Origin: Candidatus Wirthbacteria bacterium CG2_30_54_11
Lineage (GTDB): Bacteria > Patescibacteriota > CG2-30-54-11
Assembly: GCA_001873755.1 (NCBI GenBank)
Contig: MNZT01000044.1
Coordinates: forward strand, 1 to 13,376
Direction of reading: 5' to 3'
DNA length: 13,376 bases
In this document: in pieces, positions 1 to 7,085 of the stretch
Numbering within the stretch: position 1 is the first letter of the stretch
Layout: each line of letters begins with the position of its first letter
Position numbers and translations under genes: made by a program
The notes under the pieces: model-generated
The model's database searches: none
Told to the model about the DNA's origin: nothing
Seen by the model: the letters and a program-made list of their open reading frames with translations, nothing else

Positions 1-327
1 ACCGGTTTTCAGCCGGCAGCCCGCCGCATACTCTATCGCGGAGCAGGGGAGCATGACTACGAAAAAGCGCCGGGAGTGATGAAGGATGTATTTATCAGAG
101 TGGTCTCAGAAGACATGGCGGGAGACCTGCCTCTGGTTGGTGTGCCAACTCTTCTCATCTGGGGAGAGAATGACCGTCTGACGCCGATTAGAGATGGTCG
201 GTGCATGCATAGACTGTTATCCGGCTCTTCGCTTTACGTCATACCGGGTACCGGGCACAATGCCTACAGAGATCTACCGGAAGAGACTGCCGCCTGCATA
301 CTGAAATTTTTGAAAGAGGGACGCTGA
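1..327 (+). CDS. Alpha/beta hydrolase, C-terminal fragment (5' end outside window)
   Basis: The frame is open from base 1, so this is the last 108 residues of a longer protein; the internal GTG at 76 and ATG at 79 are probably not the true start. The fragment carries the C-terminal half of an alpha/beta-hydrolase fold. A beta strand (PTLLIWGENDRLTP) holds the likely catalytic acid, Asp at 172-174. About 28 residues later the segment IPGTGHNAYRDLPEE holds the likely catalytic His at 256-258. The nucleophile elbow would lie upstream of the window. The Asp and His spacing is typical of the esterase/lipase/haloperoxidase-like group, but the substrate cannot be read from this part. The stop lies 2 nt before the next start, so it is probably co-transcribed with the Mur ligase and may act on a cell-envelope substrate (inference). 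Confidence 0.8.
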   Translation, partial: TGFQPAARRILYRGAGEHDYEKAPGVMKDVFIRVVSEDMAGDLPLVGVPTLLIWGENDRLTPIRDGRCMHRLLSGSSLYVIPGTGHNAYRDLPEETAACILKFLKEGR

Positions 328-329
328 TC

Positions 330-2231
330 ATGGATCAATCGTATGTGTATGCACTCATCGGGGCTGCGATCGTGATATTTGTGCTGTGGCTGCCGGCTGC
401 TTTTGCCTCTCTCCTCGGTCTCTTCGCTCTCTGGCAGCAGAAAGAGTACCGGCGGGACAGGATGCGCTCCTACCGCAGTACCCGGGAAGGCAGGCAGTTG
501 TGGAAGGGACCCGGCCGAAAGGTGAGAGTCTGGTTCCTGCTGATCGTGCTCATCCTGTTTCTGGCCATGTATCTGGTCAATGCGATCGCTGCCAGCGGGG
601 ACAGCAGCATGGTGTTCAGTTATTATTTTGTGGTGATCCTTTTGCTCACGGCAGCTCTCGTGCTCTGGTGGGGATCGGAGAGCTGGTCGACGATACGAGC
701 GCTCGCAACTCATCAGTTCAAACGCCCGCAGCTGACTTCCAAAATGCTTCTGCTGCTCGTGTTTTGCGTGCCGGTTTTCCTCTACGCTGTCGGACCACTG
801 GTGCTTATTTTTCCGGGTGAACTCCTGTTCCACGTCTGGCCCGGACTTTCGATGCTGCGTCAGGTCGTGATCGCGCTGTACATCCCCTTTTTCTATCTTT
901 ATGCGGCGTTCGGGTTTCACGTCGGCTATGCGGTAGGTCTCACTCTGCTTGACCTCCTGGTTCCCTCACTGGTGGCTGCGTCAGTCGGTTTACTTTCGCC
1001 GCTGACCGCTGCGGGGAAGCGGTCTCTCGCAAAGAAGGCCCGGGGGAAAATGCAGCAATTTCCCGATCTGCGGGTGATCGCGGTCACCGGGAGCTATGGC
1101 AAGAGTTCGACCAAGGAATTGATAGCCGCTCTGCTGGGTAGCCGCTACAAGGTGAAGAAAACAGAAAAGAACCACAATACGCTGATAGGAGTATCGCAGA
1201 CGATCCTGAGCGAGGTGAAAGGGGATGAGGATTTTTTGGTCGTGGAAATGGGAGCCTACACCAAAGGAGAGATCAGGGAGCTCTGTGCGGTCACGCCGCC
1301 CTGTATCAGCGTGGTAACCGCGATCAATGAGCAGCACCTGTCGCTGTTCGGCAAAAGTCTGGATGATACCTCCGAGGCAAAATTCGAGATCATAGAAGGG
1401 CTTTCAGCATTTGCTAGCAGGACTTCGCAGCCTGCCATCGCCGTGCTCAATGCCGATAATGAACATACTGCCCGCATGGCAGCCTGGATCAAGGAGCGGG
1501 GCTCGGGACCGAAACCGAGAGTGTATCTGTATTCCGCCAAAGGCCGCATCAATGCCGGAGGCATCAGGACAGCGCTCCTGGCCATCAACATCAAGCAGGA
1601 TGCGGCGGGTGTTCATTTTCTGCTCGTGGACAATCAGCAGGAAAAGCAGTCCGGCACCGGCAGTCTGCAGGCCGCAGGGCTGAACGTCACCTTGAAGGTT
1701 GTCCGTAAAGAAATGGTCGGTAATTATCTGGCAGCGGTATGTGTGGCTCTAAGTGCCGGCATGACTCTCTCTGACATTGTCCTCGCGACCAGTCAGTTGC
1801 CGGAACCTTTGCCGGGAACATATGTCGTGAAGCAGGGCCTCAACGGTGCGCAGATCATCGATGAGAGTTACAGCAGCAATCCTGATGGATTTCTGGCTGC
1901 TCTTGAATTCCTGAAGTCCCTGCCTGCCAAACGGAAAATTGTCGTCACCAGGGGCATGATCGAACTGGGGAGCAGGAGTGACGAAGCGCACCGAAAGGTC
2001 GGGGAAAAGATAGCGCTGTCCGCTGATCTGCTGTTCCTCACCAGCCACGAGAGTGAGCAGGAATTCCGCCAGGGGATAGGGCACGCCCGACGCTCCTCTT
2101 TTCGCACGACCGTGCAGACTGATGCAGGCCAGCTCTCCCAACTTTTTTCAGCGCAGATCAAAGCCGATGATGTGATCCTGATCGAGGGCCGTATACCTCA
2201 ATTTCTTCATTCGTTATTGTGTCGCAGCTGA
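330..2231 (+). CDS. MurF-like Mur ligase with N-terminal polytopic membrane domain
   Basis: This 633-residue protein has two parts. Residues 1-225 hold about five to six hydrophobic segments (near 5-32, 65-88, 95-113, 138-162, 175-198 and 200-222). Residues 248-633 are an ATP-dependent Mur ligase: P-loop TGSYGKSST (253-261), VEMGAY with the Mg-binding Glu (305-310), NEQHLSLFG (333-341), SEAKFE with the candidate carbamylated Lys351, and LNADNE (374-379). The C-terminal ligase domain includes IDESYSSNPDGF and RGMIELG, which resemble MurF (IDDSYNANPDS, GDMLELG). MurF joins D-Ala-D-Ala to the UDP-MurNAc-tripeptide in the cytosol. Here the usual N-terminal UDP-substrate domain is not visible and a membrane domain takes its place, so a lipid-linked or different substrate is possible. 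GAGGG at 316-320 precedes the ATG by 9 nt. The stop overlaps the next ATG (TGATG). Confidence 0.85.
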   Translation: MDQSYVYALIGAAIVIFVLWLPAAFASLLGLFALWQQKEYRRDRMRSYRSTREGRQLWKGPGRKVRVWFLLIVLILFLAMYLVNAIAASGDSSMVFSYYFVVILLLTAALVLWWGSESWSTIRALATHQFKRPQLTSKMLLLLVFCVPVFLYAVGPLVLIFPGELLFHVWPGLSMLRQVVIALYIPFFYLYAAFGFHVGYAVGLTLLDLLVPSLVAASVGLLSPLTAAGKRSLAKKARGKMQQFPDLRVIAVTGSYGKSSTKELIAALLGSRYKVKKTEKNHNTLIGVSQTILSEVKGDEDFLVVEMGAYTKGEIRELCAVTPPCISVVTAINEQHLSLFGKSLDDTSEAKFEIIEGLSAFASRTSQPAIAVLNADNEHTARMAAWIKERGSGPKPRVYLYSAKGRINAGGIRTALLAINIKQDAAGVHFLLVDNQQEKQSGTGSLQAAGLNVTLKVVRKEMVGNYLAAVCVALSAGMTLSDIVLATSQLPEPLPGTYVVKQGLNGAQIIDESYSSNPDGFLAALEFLKSLPAKRKIVVTRGMIELGSRSDEAHRKVGEKIALSADLLFLTSHESEQEFRQGIGHARRSSFRTTVQTDAGQLSQLFSAQIKADDVILIEGRIPQFLHSLLCRS

Positions 2232-3508
2232 TGGCTTTTTCTCTGTCAAAACCCATTACCATCTCACTCTCTCCCAACACGTTCGGCCCGGATGTGCTGC
2301 GCGCCTGGGTGAGCCTGTTCAAATTCTGGAAATGGAAAGACACCAGAGTCGCAAGTCAGCTCGAACGCAGATTTGGTGCGTACCACGGCGACAGTCAGGC
2401 GGTCAGCTTTGACAGCGGGCGGAGCAGCTGGCAGGCGATCCTGCTGGCCCTGGGGGTCAGTTCCGGCGACGAAGTACTGCTCCAGGCCTATACCTGCGTC
2501 GTGGTGGCCAATCCGATCCTGTGGGCGGGGGCGACGCCAGTCTACGTCGACATAGACACCGGGACGTACAATATGGACCTGATCGATCTGGAGCGAAAGA
2601 TCACCAGGCGTTCCAAAGTGCTGCTGATCCAGCATACCTTTGGTCTGATGGCGGACATGAACGAAGTTATAAAGATCGCCTGCCGGCACGGTTTGACCGT
2701 GGTCGAGGACTGTGCTCATGCTCTCGGAGCTGAGCGGTTGAACGGCAAAGGGACCTGGCAGAAGGCAGGCACCTTTGGTGACGCAGCCTTCTTCAGTTTC
2801 GGCCGGGACAAAGTCATTTCGAGCGTTTACGGAGGCATGGCTCTCACGGGTGATCCTAGGCTGGCCGCGCGACTTCAGACCTATCAGAGTTCTCTTTCGC
2901 TGCCATCCCGCCGGTGGATCGTCCAGCAGCTTCTGCATCCGATACTTTTTTCCCTGATCGTGCCGCTCTATTTCACCGGCAGCCTCGGCAAGCTGCTTCT
3001 GGTTGCCTGTCAAAAAATCGGGCTGCTTTCCAAAGCAGTCTACCCTTGCGAAAAGCAGGGAAAACAGCACGCTTCCATGCCGCGACGGTATCCCGATGCG
3101 CTGGCCTCTTTGGCTTCCGCCCAGTTCGCCCATCTCGACCGGTTCAACGAACGGCGCAGTCAGATCGCTCTTCTGTACCGCCGCGAATTTGTTTCGCTCT
3201 GGCCGGAGAGTCTGCCCTCTGAAGTGGAAGGAACACGGTCGGCGCACCTTCGTTTTACCATGCAGACTTCTGACCCGCAGATGATTCTTGCTTCTGCCAG
3301 AAAACAGCATATGCTGCTCGGGGACTGGTACCAGCAGCCCCTGGCGCCCGGCGGGGTCGGATACGGGGCGGTCGGTTATGCTCCCGGTTCCTGTCCAGTG
3401 GCAGAGGTCGCTGCGATGCGTACAATCAACCTGCCGACATACCCCCGGCTTTCTGACCGGGACGTACAGAAGGTCATTGATTTCATGAAAAAGGAGTTCA
3501 AGCCTTGA
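2231..3508 (+). CDS. DegT/DnrJ/EryC1/StrS family PLP-dependent aminotransferase
   Basis: This 425-residue PLP enzyme belongs to the fold-type I family that transaminates keto-sugars on nucleotides. Visible landmarks are FDSGRSSWQA (60-69, phosphate-binding loop), the VEDCAHALGAE block with the PLP-contacting Asp160, and FSFGRDK with the Schiff-base Lys194 followed by the usual GG of the family. The substrate is not identifiable. Residues 230-267 form an unusually hydrophobic stretch (ILFSLIVPLYFTG and neighbours) that could touch the membrane. I chose the ATG at 2231, which overlaps the upstream stop by 1 nt; an in-frame GTG at 2219 would add four residues, and neither has a clear Shine-Dalgarno. 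The gene lies between the Mur ligase and FemAB genes, which suggests it supplies an amino sugar or amino group for an envelope polymer (inference). Confidence 0.88.
   Translation: MAFSLSKPITISLSPNTFGPDVLRAWVSLFKFWKWKDTRVASQLERRFGAYHGDSQAVSFDSGRSSWQAILLALGVSSGDEVLLQAYTCVVVANPILWAGATPVYVDIDTGTYNMDLIDLERKITRRSKVLLIQHTFGLMADMNEVIKIACRHGLTVVEDCAHALGAERLNGKGTWQKAGTFGDAAFFSFGRDKVISSVYGGMALTGDPRLAARLQTYQSSLSLPSRRWIVQQLLHPILFSLIVPLYFTGSLGKLLLVACQKIGLLSKAVYPCEKQGKQHASMPRRYPDALASLASAQFAHLDRFNERRSQIALLYRREFVSLWPESLPSEVEGTRSAHLRFTMQTSDPQMILASARKQHMLLGDWYQQPLAPGGVGYGAVGYAPGSCPVAEVAAMRTINLPTYPRLSDRDVQKVIDFMKKEFKP
3491..3496 (+). promoter_or_regulatory. Ribosome binding site fixing a TTG start
   Basis: AAGGAG lies 8 nt upstream of TTG 3505, inside the end of the aminotransferase gene. 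It supports TTG as the true start of the FemAB gene, overlapping the previous stop by 4 nt (TTGA). Confidence 0.75.
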
Positions 3509-4530
3509 AATATGTCGTGCGGGAGATCGCAGACCGAGAGCAGTGGGAGGCTTATGTCCGGCAGTTTTCGCCGAACAGTTTTCTGCAGTCGTGGGATTTC
3601 GGCCAATTTCATCAGTCGCTGGGTGACCGGCCTCTGTATCTCGGACTCTTTGAAGGAAATTCGCAAGCAGGCGGCGGGCTGTTCGTCCTCACCTATGCCC
3701 GGAGGGGCAACTACTACGCCTGCGCAGCTGGGCCGCTCGTCCGCGAAGGTACGTCCTATGCAGAGGCGGTTACCCTTTTTGTCGATTACTTAAAGACCAG
3801 AGCCCACCAGGACAGGGCTAGTTTCATCAGGATCAGACCTGCGCTTTTGAACACCCCTGATAACGAGAAACGCTTCAGAGACTTCGGATTCTTACCTTCG
3901 GTCATGCATCTCCACGCTGAGCGTACCTGGGTGCTCGATCTTTCGCTGACGGAAGAAGAAATCCTTGCTGCCATGCGAAAGAATACCCGCTACTATGTGA
4001 AGCGGGCGCCAAAGGACGGGGTATCAGTCAGCATGTGTTTCGACAGGGACGCAGTCGAGATTCTTTACCGGCTCCAGCAGGAGACCGTGTCGCGGCAGCA
4101 TTTCGTTCCTTTTACCCATGACTACTTCATGGGGCTGTTTGAAGCGTTCAAGGCGAACAACGAGGTCGCACTTTTCACGGCTACATTTGAGACCCAGCCA
4201 ATCGCCTCGGCCATGGTCAATTACTACGGTGACAGTGCCGTGTACCACTATGCGGCATCAGCCAATGAGTTCAGTAAACTGCCGGGTGCCTACGCCATCC
4301 TCTGGGCAGCGATCAAAGAGGCCAAACTGCGCGGATGCCGCTATTTCAACTTCTGGGGGGTGGTGGGGGACGATCAGGAAAAGCATCCCTGGTATGGCCT
4401 GTCGCGGTTCAAAAAAGGATTCGGCGGTCAGGAGATCTGGTACCTCCATGCACAGGATCTGCCGCTGAGCTGGCGCTACCATGTGAATCGTGCGATCGAG
4501 ACAGTTCGTAAATGGAAACGGGGGCTCTGA
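3505..4530 (+). CDS. FemAB/FemX-family aminoacyltransferase (peptidoglycan bridge-type)
   Basis: The protein has 341 residues, close to the single-copy FemX/FemAB size. These enzymes have two GNAT-like domains and use aminoacyl-tRNA to add amino acids to the stem peptide of lipid II or UDP-MurNAc-pentapeptide; some relatives modify other substrates. Signature segments are QSWDFGQFH (28-36), MRKNTRYYVKRA (157-168, the family's conserved Arg/Tyr helix), the second GNAT domain with AYAILWAAIKEAK (262-274), YFNFWGVVGD (280-289) and FKKGFGG near the C-terminus (302-308). I see no coiled-coil insertion of the Staphylococcus FemA type. The start is TTG with a strong AAGGAG 8 nt upstream. It is coupled to the aminotransferase in front and nth behind. 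The amino acid transferred and the acceptor cannot be told from sequence. Confidence 0.9.
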   Translation: MKYVVREIADREQWEAYVRQFSPNSFLQSWDFGQFHQSLGDRPLYLGLFEGNSQAGGGLFVLTYARRGNYYACAAGPLVREGTSYAEAVTLFVDYLKTRAHQDRASFIRIRPALLNTPDNEKRFRDFGFLPSVMHLHAERTWVLDLSLTEEEILAAMRKNTRYYVKRAPKDGVSVSMCFDRDAVEILYRLQQETVSRQHFVPFTHDYFMGLFEAFKANNEVALFTATFETQPIASAMVNYYGDSAVYHYAASANEFSKLPGAYAILWAAIKEAKLRGCRYFNFWGVVGDDQEKHPWYGLSRFKKGFGGQEIWYLHAQDLPLSWRYHVNRAIETVRKWKRGL

Positions 4531-5162
4531 TGGATCAGAGTGCCCGGGCGCGGGAAGCGCACCGAAGGCTGCTGGCTGCTTTCCCGGATGCCCGGCCGGC
4601 GCTGATCTATTGGTCAGCCTTTGAGCTCCTCATTGCGGTCGTGCTTTCGGCTCAGACCACTGATATGCAGGTCAACCGGGTCACACCGGAACTTTTTAAA
4701 ACCTATGCGGATGCCGCCGCTCTCGCCTCTGCCGGCCAGGGGACGGTAGAGCGGATTATCAGGCCGGTCGGTTTTTTTCACCAGAAAGCGAAAACGATCA
4801 TCGCCCTGGCCCGCAGGCTGCATGAGCAGTTCGACGACCGTATCCCCGATACCATGGATGCACTTACCACATTTCCCGGCGTCGGCCGCAAATCTGCGAA
4901 TATTGTCCTGGCTCTGGTCTATGGTCTAAACAGTGGGATAGCGGTTGACACGCATGTCGGTCGCATCGCCCGCCGTCTGGGGCTCACCGGGAAGAGGTCA
5001 GCGGATAAGGTCGAAATCGACCTGAAACGGCTGATACCAGAGGAGCAGTGGCGTTCGGTCAACCTCACCTGGGTGCTGCATGGCAGAAAGACGTGCCGGG
5101 CGAAGGTACCTCTTTGTTCTGTTTGCACGCTTCGCGATATCTGTCCCGGGATCGGCGTCTGA
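4530..5162 (+). CDS. nth: Endonuclease III, bifunctional DNA glycosylase/AP lyase
   Basis: This 210-residue protein matches E. coli Nth in length and layout. It excises oxidised pyrimidines and nicks AP sites in base-excision repair. The helix-hairpin-helix is FPGVGRKSANIV (115-126) with catalytic Lys121, and the second catalytic residue Asp140 is in VDTHVGRIARR. The C-terminal 4Fe-4S loop has Cys189, Cys196, Cys199 and Cys205, the classic C-x6-C-x2-C-x5-C pattern. All key residues are present, so it should be active. I prefer ATG 4530, which overlaps the femAB stop by 1 nt; ATG 4512 would add six residues. It probably rides on the upstream envelope operon. Its 3' end is only 13 bp from the convergent PEGA gene, and I see no hairpin terminator between them. 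Confidence 0.95.
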   Translation: MDQSARAREAHRRLLAAFPDARPALIYWSAFELLIAVVLSAQTTDMQVNRVTPELFKTYADAAALASAGQGTVERIIRPVGFFHQKAKTIIALARRLHEQFDDRIPDTMDALTTFPGVGRKSANIVLALVYGLNSGIAVDTHVGRIARRLGLTGKRSADKVEIDLKRLIPEEQWRSVNLTWVLHGRKTCRAKVPLCSVCTLRDICPGIGV

Positions 5163-5175
5163 AGGCCTGGAAGGC

Positions 5176-6669
5176 TTAATCGTACCGAAGGGTGTAGAGG
5201 AAGAGGAGCGGCGATCCTGTCCTCCGTTCGATTATGGAGGAGAGTATCAGAGATTTTGTATCCGGTGCCAGGATGGGTATCTGGGCATGGAGAGATTCGA
5301 TGTCCGGGAAATCAGCCCGGTCGTCAAAAAGCGTGGTCAGATTTTTGCCGTCGTATTCTATCGCAGAGATCTGATGACGCGTCTGGTTTTCGGTCGTGAG
5401 CGTGGTCTGAAAGAAGATATGGAGGCTGTCGGGATGCCAGCAGGCAAAATCCAGCTGTTCGCCTTCTTTTGGCGAATACGGATAGAGAAAGGTGTCTTTG
5501 AGCTGGTCGTAGTAGGCGATCTGTCCGTCTTCCGAAACGAACAGGAACCTCTCTCCGTCGGGAGACCAGCTGAGCGGCTTATTGATCAGTCTGGGGGCGG
5601 TACGCTCACCGGGAGACTGGCTGCTGATATTGATCAGGATAGTCGAGGCGGTCTGATCGGCGAGGAAAATATTATTGTAATCCTGAGAAATGGTCAGGGA
5701 TACGACGTCAGAAAAAGGGTGTGAGGTTGTTATCTGCCCGCCATTGCCGTCCGGCAGCTCCTGATACCATAGATCGTAAACACTGGTTCCGGTTCTCGGT
5801 TTGAGATAGTACAGTCGTGGTTTTTGGAAAAAACCGCTGGCAGGGGCAGAGAACAGCGGCAGGAAGCCTCTGGCTTCAGAGATGACGAGATGTTCGGTCT
5901 GGTCGCGGAGATTGATCGTGAGGATCTGACTGTTACGGTTATAGATGAGCGAGGAATTGTCCTGGGCCCAGAGCGGCGACTGAAGCGAGGACGGGTCGGA
6001 GGAAAAAAAACTGAGCGAAAGCAGAGACAGGGGGGGAGTTGACGGGTTCTTGATCGAAAAAAAGAAACTGCTGTTCAGGGTGGGACTGGCAGTGGTCGAA
6101 TTTTCGAAATTCAAAATGCAGGAATTGAGATCAGGCGACCACAAGGCACGGATGGATGTACTGGACAGATCTATCGGCAGAAGTGACTGATAGAGGAGGT
6201 CGAACCGGGTCGAATAGACGGAGACGAGAGATGATGTCGGATCAGGAGCAGAAGGGGAGAGGACCACGATCCGTTGAGGAGAGTCGCTTTCTGCAATGCG
6301 TGAAAATTCAGGCAGATTCTGCCGTTCGATGACCGGAGATGTAGCAAAGAGGATTACGTCATAGACCTGGGTCGCCAGTTCCGGATAGGTGACAATATTT
6401 TTCTGCCAGGGTTGATAATGATCCTTGGTCAGGGTGAGCTGATACCTCTGGGGTTTGAGTCCGGTCACTTTTTGTGGGGTAAGGCCGCTTTCCTTCCCAT
6501 CGAGGGCGATGGTCGCTCCTTTGGGCTGCGAATGGATGTCGAGTATACCGGTTTTGACTATGGTGCCGTCCTGGAAATCGAACTGCCATCCCTTGGCCAG
6601 CAGGATGACGAAGACCACAGAGAGGATGAACAGGGCATTTGGCACGAGCGTAGTGAGAATTTTTCGCAT
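5176..6669 (-). CDS. PEGA-domain membrane-anchored surface protein with propeller-like repeats
   Basis: The protein has 497 residues. Residues 1-7 are basic and residues 8-26 form one hydrophobic helix (signal anchor; there is no lipobox Cys), so the rest is probably outside the membrane. A PEGA domain spans about 40-92 (LDIHSQPKGATIALDG, then GLTP and LKPQRYQLTLTKDHYQPW). PEGA domains are small beta-rich modules of surface proteins. The remainder has recurring WSPD/WHPD-type motifs (LWSPD, LSWSPDGERFLF, CWHPDSLHIFF) followed by beta-rich stretches, suggesting a TolB/WD-like beta-propeller. Residues about 125-230 are rich in Ser, Thr and Pro. No catalytic motif is visible, so binding or structural work is likelier than enzymatic work. 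It is monocistronic, with its own promoter at 6707-6735 and no evident Shine-Dalgarno. An out-of-frame ATG lies 10 nt upstream of the chosen start. Confidence 0.8.
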   Translation of the reverse strand: MRKILTTLVPNALFILSVVFVILLAKGWQFDFQDGTIVKTGILDIHSQPKGATIALDGKESGLTPQKVTGLKPQRYQLTLTKDHYQPWQKNIVTYPELATQVYDVILFATSPVIERQNLPEFSRIAESDSPQRIVVLSPSAPDPTSSLVSVYSTRFDLLYQSLLPIDLSSTSIRALWSPDLNSCILNFENSTTASPTLNSSFFFSIKNPSTPPLSLLSLSFFSSDPSSLQSPLWAQDNSSLIYNRNSQILTINLRDQTEHLVISEARGFLPLFSAPASGFFQKPRLYYLKPRTGTSVYDLWYQELPDGNGGQITTSHPFSDVVSLTISQDYNNIFLADQTASTILINISSQSPGERTAPRLINKPLSWSPDGERFLFVSEDGQIAYYDQLKDTFLYPYSPKEGEQLDFACWHPDSLHIFFQTTLTTENQTRHQISAIEYDGKNLTTLFDDRADFPDIESLHAQIPILAPDTKSLILSSIIERRTGSPLLFLYTLRYD

Positions 6670-6706
6670 GAGGTACCATAGTTGAGATTATTCCATACGA
6701 TTGGAC

Positions 6707-6735
6707 ATTATACGGTGCAGTCTCTGCTCAGGCAA
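6707..6735 (-). promoter_or_regulatory. Sigma70-type promoter for the PEGA gene
   Basis: Read on the minus strand, TTGCCT (6735-6730) is separated by exactly 17 nt from a perfect TATAAT (6712-6707). Transcription would start near 6700, giving a leader of about 30 nt. A second candidate -10 (TGG-AATAAT, 6695-6687) lies further downstream without a good -35. Confidence 0.7.
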
Positions 6736-6745
6736 GTCACTTGGT

Positions 6746-6795
6746 TGTCTAGTACAGCCTTGACCCGTTATGGGCTAGTACATGTGTCTAGTACA
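6746..6795 (+). repeat. Three direct copies of CTAGTACA between divergent promoters
   Basis: CTAGTACA occurs at 6749-6756, 6775-6782 and 6788-6795. Copies 1 and 3 extend to an identical 11-mer, TGTCTAGTACA (6746-6756 and 6785-6795), with the shape TGT-N5-ACA. The starts are 26 and 13 bp apart, both multiples of 13. All copies lie between the -35 box of the leftward promoter (6730-6735) and that of the rightward promoter (6801-6806), as expected for a shared operator or activator site. CTAGTAC is also the half-site of the E. coli Trp repressor operator, which is suggestive but unproven here. Confidence 0.6.
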
Positions 6796-6800
6796 TCAAA

Positions 6801-6829
6801 TTGCAAATATGGCATGACTTGTGTATACT
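6801..6829 (+). promoter_or_regulatory. Sigma70-type promoter for rpsU-yqeY
   Basis: TTGCAA (6801-6806) is followed after 17 nt by TATACT (6824-6829). The start point would be near 6836, about 34 nt before the rpsU start codon, leaving room for the strong ribosome binding site. Confidence 0.7.
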
Positions 6830-6851
6830 CATCTGGTTTTGAGACTACATT

Positions 6852-6863
6852 GGAGGGAGGTGA
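6852..6863 (+). promoter_or_regulatory. Very strong ribosome binding site deciding a TTG start for rpsU
   Basis: GGAGGGAGGTGA offers two overlapping Shine-Dalgarno matches, the nearer ending 6 nt before TTG 6870. An in-frame TGA at 6861 rules out any start further upstream, so TTG is the only possible N-terminal start. Confidence 0.85.
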
Positions 6864-6869
6864 TTTTGT

Positions 6870-7064
6870 TTGTTAAAAGTCAAAGTTGGTAAAACCGAAC
6901 CTATCGATTCCGCGATGCGCCGCCTGTCCAAAAAGGTACAGAAAGCCGGACTGGTCGCTGAAATGAAACGCCGGATGGCGTTCGAAAGCCGCAAAGCGCG
7001 TGTCAAACGCCGCAAGGCATCGACTATCAGACGTGAACGGAAACGTGCAGGACTCGCGGTCTAA
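6870..7064 (+). CDS. rpsU: Small ribosomal subunit protein bS21
   Basis: This 64-residue, highly basic protein is of the usual S21 length. It matches the family in its N-terminal strand (LKVKVGKTEPIDSAMRRLSKKVQKAG) and its long Arg/Lys-rich C-terminal helices (FESRKARVKRRKA, then RRERKRAG). S21 sits on the 30S platform near the anti-Shine-Dalgarno end of 16S rRNA and helps translation initiation. The start is TTG behind a very strong ribosome binding site, and an in-frame stop at 6861 excludes an earlier start. It has its own promoter at 6801-6829 and is followed 21 nt later by the yqeY-like gene, a gene order common in many bacteria. Confidence 0.95.
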   Translation: MLKVKVGKTEPIDSAMRRLSKKVQKAGLVAEMKRRMAFESRKARVKRRKASTIRRERKRAGLAV

Positions 7065-7085
7065 TCACTACCGGCACGGTCAACT

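Noticed and set aside
2264..3310. A 348-codon minus-strand open frame
   Set aside because: It is antisense to the aminotransferase gene, which has clear PLP-enzyme motifs, and its translation has no recognisable domain.
5080..5724. A 214-codon plus-strand open frame overlapping the end of nth
   Set aside because: It overlaps the iron-sulfur end of nth and lies antisense to the PEGA gene; no family features are visible.
6746..6795. The repeats as a CRISPR array or replication iterons
   Set aside because: The units are only 8-11 bp, there are just three copies with no spacers of CRISPR size, and no replication gene is nearby; an operator is the simpler reading.
6682..6876. A 64-codon open frame covering the intergenic region before rpsU
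   Set aside because: It spans two promoters and the CTAGTACA repeats, has no ribosome binding site and no family resemblance.
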